Assembly: GCA_001509335.1 (NCBI GenBank)
Contig: LGGY01000164.1
Coordinates: 1-9,845 of the forward strand
Source: Fidelibacterota bacterium 46_43
GTDB lineage: Bacteria > Fidelibacterota > Fidelibacteria > Fidelibacterales > Fidelibacteraceae
Direction of reading: 5' to 3'
DNA length: 9,845 nt
Position numbers and translations under genes: made by a program. Below are positions 1-7,266 of the stretch, piece by piece; the stretch's first letter is position 1, and every line of letters starts with the position of its first letter. The notes beneath the pieces were generated by a model, which was not told the DNA's origin, made no database searches, and saw only the letters and a list, made by a program, of their open reading frames with translations.

Positions 1-1413
1 TCTTACTCCCTGTCATCTGTCCTGGATGACGCAGAAACAGATCTCAGGGGAGATTATGACACAGATTATATGGAATTGTGGAAAGGTGATAAGTCGCTCT
101 ATCCCAAAGAACTCCTCTCTATCCTGAATCCAACTGGTGAAGATTCTCCTTTTAAAGATAAAATTGTACTCATCGGAGATGCCCTTGAAGAACACTTTGA
201 TACCAAATTCACCCCCTTTTACAATTATGAGGGAACGACGAACCTTATGGCCGGTGTAGAAACCCATGCCCATGCCATGCAAACGGTCCTGGACGGAAAT
301 TATCTGATCAAGTCCGACAAATGGGTAAATAATGTCATTGTCCTGATTTTAAGTGTCTTCGCTCTGATTATCACAATTACTCTGGGGCCCGTATGGGGAA
401 TTATCATCATATCCCTATTAATCCTGGGCTATGTTTATCTGTCTTTTTATCTTTTCAATGAAAACCGGATTATCATCGAGATTTTTATTCCTATCCTTGC
501 CGTTTTCCTCTCCTATGCTTTGGACATTTTGTATGAATTCATCTTAGAGCAGCGTGAAAAGAAAAAAATCCGGGGGATGTTTTCCACCTATATATCCCCC
601 AAGATCTTAAAATATCTGGAAGAGCATCCGGACGCTTTTACACTGACGGGAGAAAAACGGGAAGCCACCATGTTTTTCTCTGATGTTCAGAGTTTCACCA
701 CCATTTCCGAGAGCCTGAATCCGGAAGATCTGGCCATGTTATTGAACAAATATTTATCTCCCATGACACAAATCCTCATGAGTTATGACGGATATGTGGA
801 CAAGTACGAAGGTGATGCCATTATGTGTGACTTCGGTGTGCCTGTTGAAGATGACGAACATGCCCGGAAAGCCTGCTGGGCCGCCCTGGAACAGCAAAAA
901 AAGATTTCCGAACTACGACCTGAATTAAAAAAAGAATATGGCGTGGAAATCTATGTCCGTATGGGCATTAATTCCGGGCTGGTCAGTGCCGGCAACATGG
1001 GATCTGAACAACGTTTTCAATATACCGTGATGGGGGATGCCGTAAATTCCGCATCCCGATTTGAAGGGGCCAACAAGCAATACGGTACTTATCTGATGAT
1101 CGGAGAAAGCACATACAATCTGGCGAAACCCTTTATAGAAGCCCGAATGCTGGACCGCCTGATTGTCAAAGGGAAAGCCAGGCCCATTACTGTGTATAAT
1201 CTGATGGCAAAAAAAGGGGAAGCCACAGAGGCGGAGCTGAAGCTTATGGAATGGTATGAAAAGGGATTGAATCTCTACTGGAATCAGAAATGGGATGATG
1301 CCATCGATGCTTTTCGGAAAGCCCTGGAGTTTGTCCCCGGCGATCCGCCGTCAGAACGATTTATCCAGCGCTGCCCTTCTTCCCGAAAAATGTCTGCCGT
1401 CAGGGTATCCTGA
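1..1413 (+). CDS. CHASE2-domain class III adenylate cyclase (5' partial, altered 3' end)
   Basis: The product probably makes cAMP from ATP in response to a signal sensed outside the membrane. The frame is open to the left edge, so the start is missing; residues are counted from base 1. Residues 1-107 resemble the end of a CHASE2 sensor domain (KIVLIGD, then GVETHAHAMQT). Three hydrophobic helices follow at about 108-128, 131-151 and 157-176, then a charged linker (REKKKIRGMFSTYISP) and the catalytic domain at about 218-400. The metal-binding aspartates are D228 (FFSDVQSFT) and D272 (KYEGDAIM). K268 and D346 (YTVMGDAVNSASR) are the adenine-selecting pair, so ATP rather than GTP is the likely substrate. 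N349 and R353 are the transition-state residues. A TPR-like helical tail (about 417-450) runs to FIQRC, where recognisable sequence stops at about base 1374. The last 12 residues are antisense to dnaG. Homologues I recall continue some 20-30 residues further, so the C-terminus looks replaced. The function is confident; the true end is not. Confidence 0.93.
   Translation, partial: SYSLSSVLDDAETDLRGDYDTDYMELWKGDKSLYPKELLSILNPTGEDSPFKDKIVLIGDALEEHFDTKFTPFYNYEGTTNLMAGVETHAHAMQTVLDGNYLIKSDKWVNNVIVLILSVFALIITITLGPVWGIIIISLLILGYVYLSFYLFNENRIIIEIFIPILAVFLSYALDILYEFILEQREKKKIRGMFSTYISPKILKYLEEHPDAFTLTGEKREATMFFSDVQSFTTISESLNPEDLAMLLNKYLSPMTQILMSYDGYVDKYEGDAIMCDFGVPVEDDEHARKACWAALEQQKKISELRPELKKEYGVEIYVRMGINSGLVSAGNMGSEQRFQYTVMGDAVNSASRFEGANKQYGTYLMIGESTYNLAKPFIEARMLDRLIVKGKARPITVYNLMAKKGEATEAELKLMEWYEKGLNLYWNQKWDDAIDAFRKALEFVPGDPPSERFIQRCPSSRKMSAVRVS
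1284..1413. other. Convergent 130 bp overlap of cyclase and dnaG frames (suspected junction)
   Basis: The plus-strand cyclase frame and the minus-strand dnaG frame overlap tail to tail for 130 bp. Cyclase-like sequence ends at its FIQRC motif (cysteine codon 1372-1374). DnaG-like sequence, read from the other side, ends around residues G604/Q605 (bases 1371-1376). Beyond those points each frame only translates the opposite strand of the other gene. There is no intergenic spacer and no terminator hairpin, which would be unusual for two convergent genes. The inference is a breakpoint or join near base 1374. Confidence 0.6.
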
Positions 1414-3185
1414 AGGGATTTCAGTTTTTTCAACAAGGTTTGCTTTTCTTTCAAAAGAGCGCCTGGAAATTCCCCTTTTTTGTCGGCTTCCCGAAGCTTT
1501 TCTCCGATCAGATTCAGTTGGTCCCGGATTTTTTGTTCGCCCAGACGTGCCAGACAATCCAAAAACGTTTTTTTCGGTTCCTTAAAGGGATTCCCTTCCA
1601 TAATCAGTCGGAAAATAAAGCGCTGGACCGTATCATCTTTTACGGATTCCGCCAGGGATGAAGGAGAAATTTGAATCTGTTTGCGCAGGATCGGCTGAAT
1701 CTGTTGATAGACCCTTTTAAGAAAGGCATGGGTGAAAAGATCCTCCTTCAGTACCCGGAGAGCAGCGGACCGGATGGAGGTAGAGGATGTGTTCACAAGC
1801 AGTTGGATAAGCTGGTATTGAGCCGCTTCGGATTTATTGGCAAAGTGTTTTTCTTTCTCTACAGGACCCACATATACTGTATCCTCTTTATCTCTGAAAC
1901 CCGAGCGATTCAATTGCTGTTTTAACACGGCCATATCCGTCCCGAAAACCCGGCCTAAATCGCTGAGGAACATCTCTTCCATCACCGGATCGGCAAAGGG
2001 CCCCAGCTGATCCAGGATCCGCCTGACAGCATCAGACCGCCTGGCTGCCGAAAGACGCAACGGTTTAATCAAAGACTCAATGTAGGACATAAAATCCGGG
2101 GCTTCGTTGATTTTCATCTGAAACGCTTCCGGACCTGCCTGGCGGATAAAACTATCGGGGTCTTCTTTTTCCGGCAGTCTTAATACCCGGCAGGATATCC
2201 CCTGGGGGGCGAGAATAAGACCTGTTTTAACGGCAGCTTTTTGTCCTGCTTCGTCACCATCGTAACATAAAACCGCTTTAGAGGCAAAGCGTTTGATTAT
2301 CCGGGCATGATCGGAGGTAAAAGCGGTTCCCGATGCCGCAATGATATGTGTAAAACCGTTCTGCCACAATTGGAGCAGATCCATATATCCTTCCACAATC
2401 AGAACCGTATCAGCTTTCCGGATGGCATCCCGGGATTTATGAAGTCCGTACAATATCCGGCTTTTATGATAAACCGGAGTTTCAGGTGAATTGAGATATT
2501 TTGCACCCTGGTCATCCCCGGTTAAAACCCGTCCACCGAAACCAACGGGATTCCCCCGGGTATCGAAAACAGGAAACATGATCCGGTTTCGGAAACGGTC
2601 GTATCTTTTCTTTCGCTCCGACTCGGTCACAAGTCCTGACAATATGAGCAGATTTTCATCGAATTTTTTCTTTAAGGCTGTTTTCAACAGAGTATCCCAT
2701 GCATCGGGAGCAAACCCGATTTCAAAGGTACTCAGTGTGTGTTCATCCAATCCCCGTTTAATCAAATACTCCCGGGCGGCTTTTCCTTCAGGTGATTTCA
2801 GGGTATTTTTGTATACATCGATAGCCAGACGGTGTAGTTCGTAAAGCCGTGAACTAATACTTTTTTCTTCATCCGAAGGTTGATAGGTATATTCTTCAAG
2901 GCTGATGCCTGCCCGGTCTGCCAGCGCGTGAAGAGCTTCGGGAAATGTGATTTTTTCATACGTCATGACAAAGTTGATTACATTCCCTCCGGCTCCACAG
3001 CCAAAACAATGATAAATCTGTTTGGACTGGCTTACGCTGAAGGACGCCGTTTTTTCCTGGTGAAAGGGACAGCGGGCCCAGTAATTCTGTCCTTTCCGGG
3101 TAAGAGAGATATAAGAGGATACAACATCCACGATATCATTGGATTCTTTTATCTGTTCAATCACATGTTCCGGGATGCGTCCCAT
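1284..3185 (-). CDS. dnaG: DNA primase DnaG (3' end probably altered)
   Basis: This is the replicative primase, which makes the RNA primers for Okazaki fragments together with the DnaB helicase. The N-terminal CHC2 zinc-binding domain has C39, H42, C60 and C63 (CPFH, CFGCGAGG). The catalytic core carries the RFRNRIMFPV motif (about 198-206) and NSPETPVYHKS (232-242). The Toprim domain shows E265 in VEGYMD and D309/D311 in YDGDEAG. The remainder, to about residue 605, is the helical helicase-binding region, which is poorly conserved as usual. The start at 3185 is supported by AGGAT a few bases upstream and by the standard family N-terminus (RIPEHVIEQIKESNDIVDVV). It lies 12 nt after mutS2 and is the last gene of the operon. 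The open frame gives 633 residues, but residues from about 606 on are antisense to the cyclase, so the native protein is probably close to 600 residues, as in the family. The expected downstream neighbour rpoD is absent. Confidence 0.96.
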   Translation of the reverse strand: MGRIPEHVIEQIKESNDIVDVVSSYISLTRKGQNYWARCPFHQEKTASFSVSQSKQIYHCFGCGAGGNVINFVMTYEKITFPEALHALADRAGISLEEYTYQPSDEEKSISSRLYELHRLAIDVYKNTLKSPEGKAAREYLIKRGLDEHTLSTFEIGFAPDAWDTLLKTALKKKFDENLLILSGLVTESERKKRYDRFRNRIMFPVFDTRGNPVGFGGRVLTGDDQGAKYLNSPETPVYHKSRILYGLHKSRDAIRKADTVLIVEGYMDLLQLWQNGFTHIIAASGTAFTSDHARIIKRFASKAVLCYDGDEAGQKAAVKTGLILAPQGISCRVLRLPEKEDPDSFIRQAGPEAFQMKINEAPDFMSYIESLIKPLRLSAARRSDAVRRILDQLGPFADPVMEEMFLSDLGRVFGTDMAVLKQQLNRSGFRDKEDTVYVGPVEKEKHFANKSEAAQYQLIQLLVNTSSTSIRSAALRVLKEDLFTHAFLKRVYQQIQPILRKQIQISPSSLAESVKDDTVQRFIFRLIMEGNPFKEPKKTFLDCLARLGEQKIRDQLNLIGEKLREADKKGEFPGALLKEKQTLLKKLKSLQDTLTADIFREEGQRWINRSDGGSPGTNSRAFRKASMASSHF

Positions 3186-3197
3186 GATATCCTGCCG

Positions 3198-5540
3198 TTA
3201 AATATTCAATTTTACAAAAGTTATACCGGCACCGCCCTGATCCCAGGGAGCTTGTTCGAAGGAGAGGACCCGCCGGTCTTTCGTGAGAAATTCTTCAATA
3301 AATTTTTTCAGGATCCCGTAACCCGTTCCATGGAGAATTTCCACCCGGGAAAGCCGGCTGACAACGGCTCTGTCGATAAAGCGGTCCAGGCTGCTCAGGG
3401 CTTCTTCTGTCCTGAATCCCCTCAAATCAATCCGGTGCGATACAGTGTCATCGCTTCTTTCCACGTGAGTTTCCACCCGTTGAGTTGATTTCCGGGCTTT
3501 TTCAAGCCACGACAGATCCAGTCGCATTCTTGAACCATCCACATCCACCCAGACACGGCGTTTGCGGGGATTGATTTCCACAATTCGGCCATTTTGTTCC
3601 AGCGAGCGGATCCACACTTCATCTCCAACATTCAGGGCACTCATTTTCAGGACGGATTTTTGGGGATCTGCCGTCCTTTCCTGCCGGTTCTGAACTTTGG
3701 TTTTAACCTGGGTAAAAGTTTGTCTCGCCTTGTGAATCGCCGCCGATTCTGCTCCGGATTCGCGGATTTCCCGGATAGTTCCTTCCAGTTCTTTCTGCAA
3801 ATCGGCAATGATGAGCTCTGCCCGTTTCAGGGCATCCTGTTCGGCTCTTTTATATTTGGTATCAATGGTTTTCAGTTTTTCCTGGATATGTTCTGTTTCT
3901 TTTTTCAGGTGTTCTTCCCGTTTCCGGATATCCTTCAGCAGCGTATCATAGCGGAAGATTTTTTGTTGAAGGTCCTGGATCAGCCGTTCCAGCTTTTCAC
4001 GGCTTTTCCCTACCCGCATCACAGCGGTTTCAATGACCCGGGGATCCAGATGGTAGCGCCGCGCAATTTCGATGGCATAACTGCTCCCGGGAATGCCCAG
4101 CCGGAATTCATAGGTGGGAGACAGGGATTTATCATCAAACATCATGCTGCCGTTTTCCAGTTCATCAATCTCAAAAGCCAGGGTTTTCAGGGCGCCGTGA
4201 TGTGTTGTGGCAAAGGTTATGGTACCCCGGAGCATGAGCTCCCTTAAAATCCCTTCAGCCAGGGCCGCGCCTTCATCGGGATCTGTTCCCGTGCCCAGTT
4301 CATCAATCAGGACCAGGCTTTCATGGGTTGCCTGTTCAAGAATGGTCCGGATGCGGAGCATATGGGAGCTGAATGTGGAAAGATCCCCTTCGATGGATTG
4401 CTCGTCACCGATATCCACAAAAATCCGGTCAAAGATTGGCAGGGAACTGGAGGCATCAGCAGGAATCAGTAACCCTGCCTGGTTCATAAGGGCAAGAAGA
4501 CCCACCGTTTTCAGGGCAACGGTTTTCCCTCCTGCATTTGGACCGGTAATGACAATACCCCTTTTTCCTTTCTCAAGGGAAAAAGTGAGAGGAACTACAT
4601 CCCGCTGGACTGCCAGCTCCAGATTCCGTCCGTTGACAATACGAAAAGTATCCGTTTCTTCCGAGGGCTTATCACACACATAGCGGACGGCAATCTTTCC
4701 GGCGGCATGGATAAAATCCAAATCTTCCAGCATACTTGTTGTTGCCATAAAATCCTCAAGATTCTCCCGTACCCGGTCAGTCAATGCCCGCAAAATCCGG
4801 TGTATCTCTTCTTTTTCAGCCAGCTGGGCTTCCCGTAAGTCATTATTCATCACCACAATGGTTAAGGGTTCAATATAAAAAGTTTGCCCTGTCTGGCTCT
4901 GATCGTGAATAATGCCCTGAATTTGATTCTTCCGGCTGGCCCTGACAGGAATCACATGACGGCCGTTCCGGAATGAGACCTGATCACTGACAGCCACCTG
5001 ATCTTCTGCCAGTTTTGCTGAAATTTTCTGTACTTCCCTGAAAATCCGTTGATTCAGCCGGCTGATCTTTTTCCGGATGGCATGCAATTCCGGTGATGCG
5101 TGGTCGGCAACGGTTCCGCTATCATCGAGAACAGAGAGTATATCCTGTTCGAGGGGTTGTAAATCAACTGCAGACTTCAGGACCCGTTTCCGTAACAGGG
5201 GATACTTTTCAGGCCGGTGTTTGAAATATTCCCGGATTTGCCGGCTGGTTTGAAGAATGGAACCCAATGTAAAAAGCTCTTCACCCGATAAAGCTGTTCC
5301 CTGTATGGCTGCACGTTTAAAAATATGAGTCTGGTCACCAAAACCGGAGAGGGGAATGGCCGTATCCAGGGCAATAAGATCCCGCATTTCAAGAATTAAA
5401 TCCTGTGTTTTCCGGAAGATTTCAGGAGCCTGGAAAGAGTGCAAATTTTCTGCCCGGTCACCTGCCTTTTCTGTAGAGGTTTCCGCCCTGAGAAGGCGCC
5501 GGACCCGGTCAAACCCCAGGACCGCTTCGGGGTGCATCAT
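3198..5540 (-). CDS. mutS2: Endonuclease MutS2
   Basis: This is a MutS-family ATPase of the MutS2 branch, a cytoplasmic DNA/ribosome-associated protein. It has been linked to suppression of homologous recombination and, in Bacillus subtilis, to rescue of collided ribosomes. At 780 residues it matches the family length. It has a core/clamp region (about 1-320), Walker A GPNAGGKT (333-340), a signature region SIEGDLSTFSSHM (382-394) and Walker B LVLIDELGTGTDPDEG (D413, E414). A histidine pair follows (TTHHGAL, 445-451), then a long charged coiled coil (about 510-610). Next is an SH3/KOW-like segment (VGDEVWIRSLEQNGRIVEI, 638-656) and a C-terminal Smr nuclease domain with DLRG (705-708) and HGTG (737-740). 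No MutS1-type mismatch-recognition domain is seen at the N-terminus. Two adjacent ATG codons are possible starts. The second (5537) is better spaced from the AGGAT upstream, so the protein may be one residue shorter. It follows cvpA by 7 nt and precedes dnaG by 12 nt. Confidence 0.96.
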   Translation of the reverse strand: MMHPEAVLGFDRVRRLLRAETSTEKAGDRAENLHSFQAPEIFRKTQDLILEMRDLIALDTAIPLSGFGDQTHIFKRAAIQGTALSGEELFTLGSILQTSRQIREYFKHRPEKYPLLRKRVLKSAVDLQPLEQDILSVLDDSGTVADHASPELHAIRKKISRLNQRIFREVQKISAKLAEDQVAVSDQVSFRNGRHVIPVRASRKNQIQGIIHDQSQTGQTFYIEPLTIVVMNNDLREAQLAEKEEIHRILRALTDRVRENLEDFMATTSMLEDLDFIHAAGKIAVRYVCDKPSEETDTFRIVNGRNLELAVQRDVVPLTFSLEKGKRGIVITGPNAGGKTVALKTVGLLALMNQAGLLIPADASSSLPIFDRIFVDIGDEQSIEGDLSTFSSHMLRIRTILEQATHESLVLIDELGTGTDPDEGAALAEGILRELMLRGTITFATTHHGALKTLAFEIDELENGSMMFDDKSLSPTYEFRLGIPGSSYAIEIARRYHLDPRVIETAVMRVGKSREKLERLIQDLQQKIFRYDTLLKDIRKREEHLKKETEHIQEKLKTIDTKYKRAEQDALKRAELIIADLQKELEGTIREIRESGAESAAIHKARQTFTQVKTKVQNRQERTADPQKSVLKMSALNVGDEVWIRSLEQNGRIVEINPRKRRVWVDVDGSRMRLDLSWLEKARKSTQRVETHVERSDDTVSHRIDLRGFRTEEALSSLDRFIDRAVVSRLSRVEILHGTGYGILKKFIEEFLTKDRRVLSFEQAPWDQGGAGITFVKLNI

Positions 5541-5547
5541 AATCCTG

Positions 5548-6279
5548 TCATAATCCCTGATTTAAACGTTCGATGGCTTCACGCATCTCCTGTCCGCCCT
5601 GTTTAAGTTTCAGAATGATTTCTTTCCGTTCAGGGAGGGGCAGTTTTTTAAAATTTTCCAGAAGATATTGCTGCTCCTGAAAATCGAAGGCATCCAGCTG
5701 ACGGAGCTGCCTGGCAAATTCTTCCGTTGTGCCCTGAATGGCCGGCAGAATATCCTCACGGGCTCTGTTATTCAATTGTTGACGGAGCTTGCCCTCATCA
5801 AAAAAGGGTTTAATCAGGGTTTTATGAACCATTGGGACAACCCCTTCAAGAAGTTCATAACTTTTGGAATTCCGTTTTATCTGTGGAACCCAGTTATTAT
5901 TGGGCATAAGATCAAAAATCCAGAAAATAACACTCAGGATAATCACCGATTTCAGGGCACCCAGAACGATACCTCCCAGTTTATCCACCCATCCTAAAAG
6001 GACAAGGTTCATGGCGGCCCGGATAAGATTAGCCAGGATCTGGGCGACAATCACAACACCCAGGAATAGGACCACAAAGCCAATGGCCATCGTCAGGGTG
6101 GGATTCCAGTCAAAACGGCCAAAAAGGGCGTTCCCCACACTCACACTGTAGTTTGAGCCGATAATAATACCCAGCACCAGTCCAATCAGCCGGAAACTGC
6201 TTAAAATCAATCCGTTGAAATAATCTTTTACCACAAACCAGGCAACAATAATAATGGCCAGGATATCTATCCAGTGCAT
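5548..6279 (-). CDS. cvpA: CvpA family inner-membrane protein
   Basis: This is a small integral membrane protein of the CvpA family, named for colicin V production in E. coli. Its biochemical role is poorly defined and has been linked to envelope homeostasis. Of its 243 residues, the first 130 or so hold about four hydrophobic helices, at roughly 5-20, 28-44, 60-86 and 104-126. The MHWIDILAIIIVAWFVVKDY start and the glycine-rich helix GLVLGIIIGS are typical. The segment LLGWVDKLGGIVLGALKS before the last helix is the most recognisable family signature. A soluble, charged, probably helical tail (about 130-243) is longer than in the shortest family members. The start is well supported: GGAGG lies 5 nt upstream, inside the last codons of the yqeY-like gene, which ends 1 nt before the ATG, so translation is probably coupled. 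It is the second gene of the yqeY-cvpA-mutS2-dnaG operon. Confidence 0.88.
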   Translation of the reverse strand: MHWIDILAIIIVAWFVVKDYFNGLILSSFRLIGLVLGIIIGSNYSVSVGNALFGRFDWNPTLTMAIGFVVLFLGVVIVAQILANLIRAAMNLVLLGWVDKLGGIVLGALKSVIILSVIFWIFDLMPNNNWVPQIKRNSKSYELLEGVVPMVHKTLIKPFFDEGKLRQQLNNRAREDILPAIQGTTEEFARQLRQLDAFDFQEQQYLLENFKKLPLPERKEIILKLKQGGQEMREAIERLNQGL

Positions 6280-6280
6280 A

Positions 6281-6730
6281 TTAACCTCCCAGTTCTTCGC
6301 GAACTATCATTTGGACCCGTTTCCCGTCTGCACGACCTGTAAGTTCTTTCATCACCGGCCCCATAACCTTTCCAAGATCCCGGATACTTTCCGCGCCGCT
6401 ATCGCGGATAACTTTCCGGACGATCTGACGGATGGCTTCATCATCCATTTCCATCGGCAGGTAGGTTTCAATAATTCTCAGCTCCTCCTCTTCCTTTTCG
6501 GACAAATCGGTCCGTCCCGCCTCCAGATAGGTCCGGGCAGAATCCTGGCGTTCTTTGGCTGCTTTCCGGAGTACTGCCAGTTCTTCCTCTTCTTTCAGGT
6601 CGTGGAGTATTTCAATGCGTTTCTCTTTCAGTTTGGACAGGAGCATTCGCAAAGTCCGGGTACGCACGGCATCCCGATTTTTCATGGCATTCTTTAAATC
6701 AAACTGAATTTTTTCAAGATAAGTGGTCAT
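6281..6730 (-). CDS. GatB/YqeY domain protein
   Basis: This small soluble protein belongs to the YqeY family, whose fold matches the C-terminal tRNA-binding tail of the GatB amidotransferase subunit. The role of stand-alone members is not settled; a link to aminoacyl-tRNA or translation is inferred from the fold. Its 149 residues equal the usual family length. The N-terminus (YLEKIQFDLKNAMKNRD) is followed by the family core ERQDSARTYLEAGR (about 60-73) and IIETYLPMEMDDE (86-98). The C-terminal helical motif DLGKVMGPVMKELTGRADGK (118-137) is also typical. GAGGTG lies 8 nt upstream of the ATG at 6730, a good ribosome-binding site. It is the first gene of the operon and sits about 37 nt behind a candidate promoter. 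In many bacteria yqeY lies between rpsU and dnaG, which fits its company here, although rpsU itself is not in the window. Confidence 0.92.
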   Translation of the reverse strand: MTTYLEKIQFDLKNAMKNRDAVRTRTLRMLLSKLKEKRIEILHDLKEEEELAVLRKAAKERQDSARTYLEAGRTDLSEKEEEELRIIETYLPMEMDDEAIRQIVRKVIRDSGAESIRDLGKVMGPVMKELTGRADGKRVQMIVREELGG

Positions 6731-6769
6731 TTTTTTAACACCTCACTGTGTTTTATCCCTGAAACGCTT

Positions 6770-6782
6770 CGTTATTATAACG
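6770..6782. repeat. 13 bp perfect inverted repeat over the candidate -10 box
   Basis: The sequence CGTTATTATAACG is a perfect inverted repeat, with 6 bp arms around a central T, and it contains the TATAAT candidate. A repressor site covering a -10 box would look like this, but a short AT-rich palindrome could also arise by chance. No second copy was noticed in the window. Confidence 0.3.
6774..6779 (-). promoter_or_regulatory. Candidate -10 box for the yqeY-cvpA-mutS2-dnaG operon
   Basis: On the minus strand a perfect TATAAT lies 43 nt before the ATG of the yqeY-like gene, which would give a leader of roughly 37 nt. No convincing TTGACA-like -35 element is found at 16-18 nt spacing; the sequence there reads CAGGAA, AGGAAT or ACAGGA. 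The call therefore rests on the -10 match, its position in the only sizeable gap upstream of the operon, and the AT-rich surroundings. Confidence 0.45.
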
Positions 6783-6933
6783 GTTAAAATAAGGGATTCC
6801 TGTCGTTTATTAAACAAATTTTACAGATTTAAAGGCAGGCATCCATTTTCACGTGAACGACATCAATCACAAAGCTTATGTGAAATGCTTATACTCACCC
6901 CGTTCAGAAAAATGGAAGAAGGCAAAATGCTGA

Positions 6934-7266
6934 AAACGGAGTGTGCAGGTTCTGCCTTCCGTATCCAACACATCCGACCAGATGAATGAAATCATAGTCC
7001 GTGGCGGACTTTTGGGAGAAAACCTTTTCATCATTGATGACATTGAAATCCCCAACCCCAATCATTTTGGACAACCCGGAACCGGCGGAAGCCCCGTTAA
7101 TCTGATTCATGCGGAGTTCGTCCAGTTCATCGATTTTTACACCGGAGTTTTTCCGGCGGAGTTCGGCGACAAAGCTTCATCCGTGATGAACATCAAATTC
7201 AGGGAAGAATCCCTCGCACCACGTTACTTTCAAAAAACAATTGTATCAAGGTACCACTTCTTATAA
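6934..7266 (+). pseudogene. TonB-dependent receptor plug-domain fragment
   Basis: This stretch of about 110 codons reads as the plug domain of an outer-membrane TonB-dependent receptor. Its motifs in order are RSVQVLPSVS, NEIIVRGGLLGENLFIID, IPNPNHFG, FIDFYTGVFPAEFGDKASSV and MNIKFREE. Such receptors import siderophores, vitamin B12 or glycans and are normally 700-1000 residues. Here the signal peptide, any N-terminal carboxypeptidase-like domain and the whole beta-barrel are missing. The frame is closed by TGA at 6931-6933 just before the homology begins. The only start-like codon near it is GTG at 6943, inside the plug, and no ribosome-binding site is apparent. The frame stops at 7264-7266, running 6 bp into the minus-strand DUF134 gene, with little recognisable sequence after about 7215. 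The fragment has no internal stops, so it is either recent debris or conserved for another reason. It cannot work as a receptor. Confidence 0.8.

Larger units (their letters stand above)
6731..6933. other. Non-coding gap upstream of the operon
   Basis: This is about 200 bp of AT-rich sequence between the start of the yqeY-like gene and the recognisable part of the receptor relic. Apart from the candidate -10 box and its inverted repeat, I see only a 10 bp palindrome (TTCACGTGAA, 6848-6857) of unknown meaning. Neither strand has a recognisable gene. There is no sign of rpsU, which often precedes yqeY in this operon, and no rho-independent terminator for the genes arriving from the right. Confidence 0.5.

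Noticed and set aside
1295..1585. 96-codon plus-strand open frame across the cyclase/dnaG junction
   Set aside because: It is out of frame with the cyclase and antisense to dnaG, has no domain, and only arises because of the junction.
2880..3488. 202-codon plus-strand open frame opposite dnaG and mutS2
   Set aside because: It lies antisense to two clearly recognised genes, spans their boundary, and shows no family motif. It is a shadow frame.
3594..4247. 217-codon plus-strand open frame, rich in phenylalanine
   Set aside because: It is entirely antisense to the mutS2 coiled-coil and ATPase region. The composition is what the reverse of Lys/Glu-rich codons gives.
4207..4683. 158-codon plus-strand open frame, rich in Ser/Arg
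   Set aside because: It is antisense to the MutS2 Walker A/Walker B region, with no independent start signal or recognisable domain.
6796..6803. -35 element for the TATAAT at 6774-6779
   Set aside because: The hexamers at 16-18 nt spacing do not resemble TTGACA, so only the -10 box is reported.
6848..6857. 10 bp palindrome TTCACGTGAA in the gap
   Set aside because: It is short and single-copy in the window, and it is not placed at either operon's promoter, so I cannot support a regulatory role.
6723..6989. 88-codon plus-strand open frame across the gap
   Set aside because: It starts antisense to the yqeY ribosome-binding region, has no recognisable domain, and runs into the receptor relic in a different frame.
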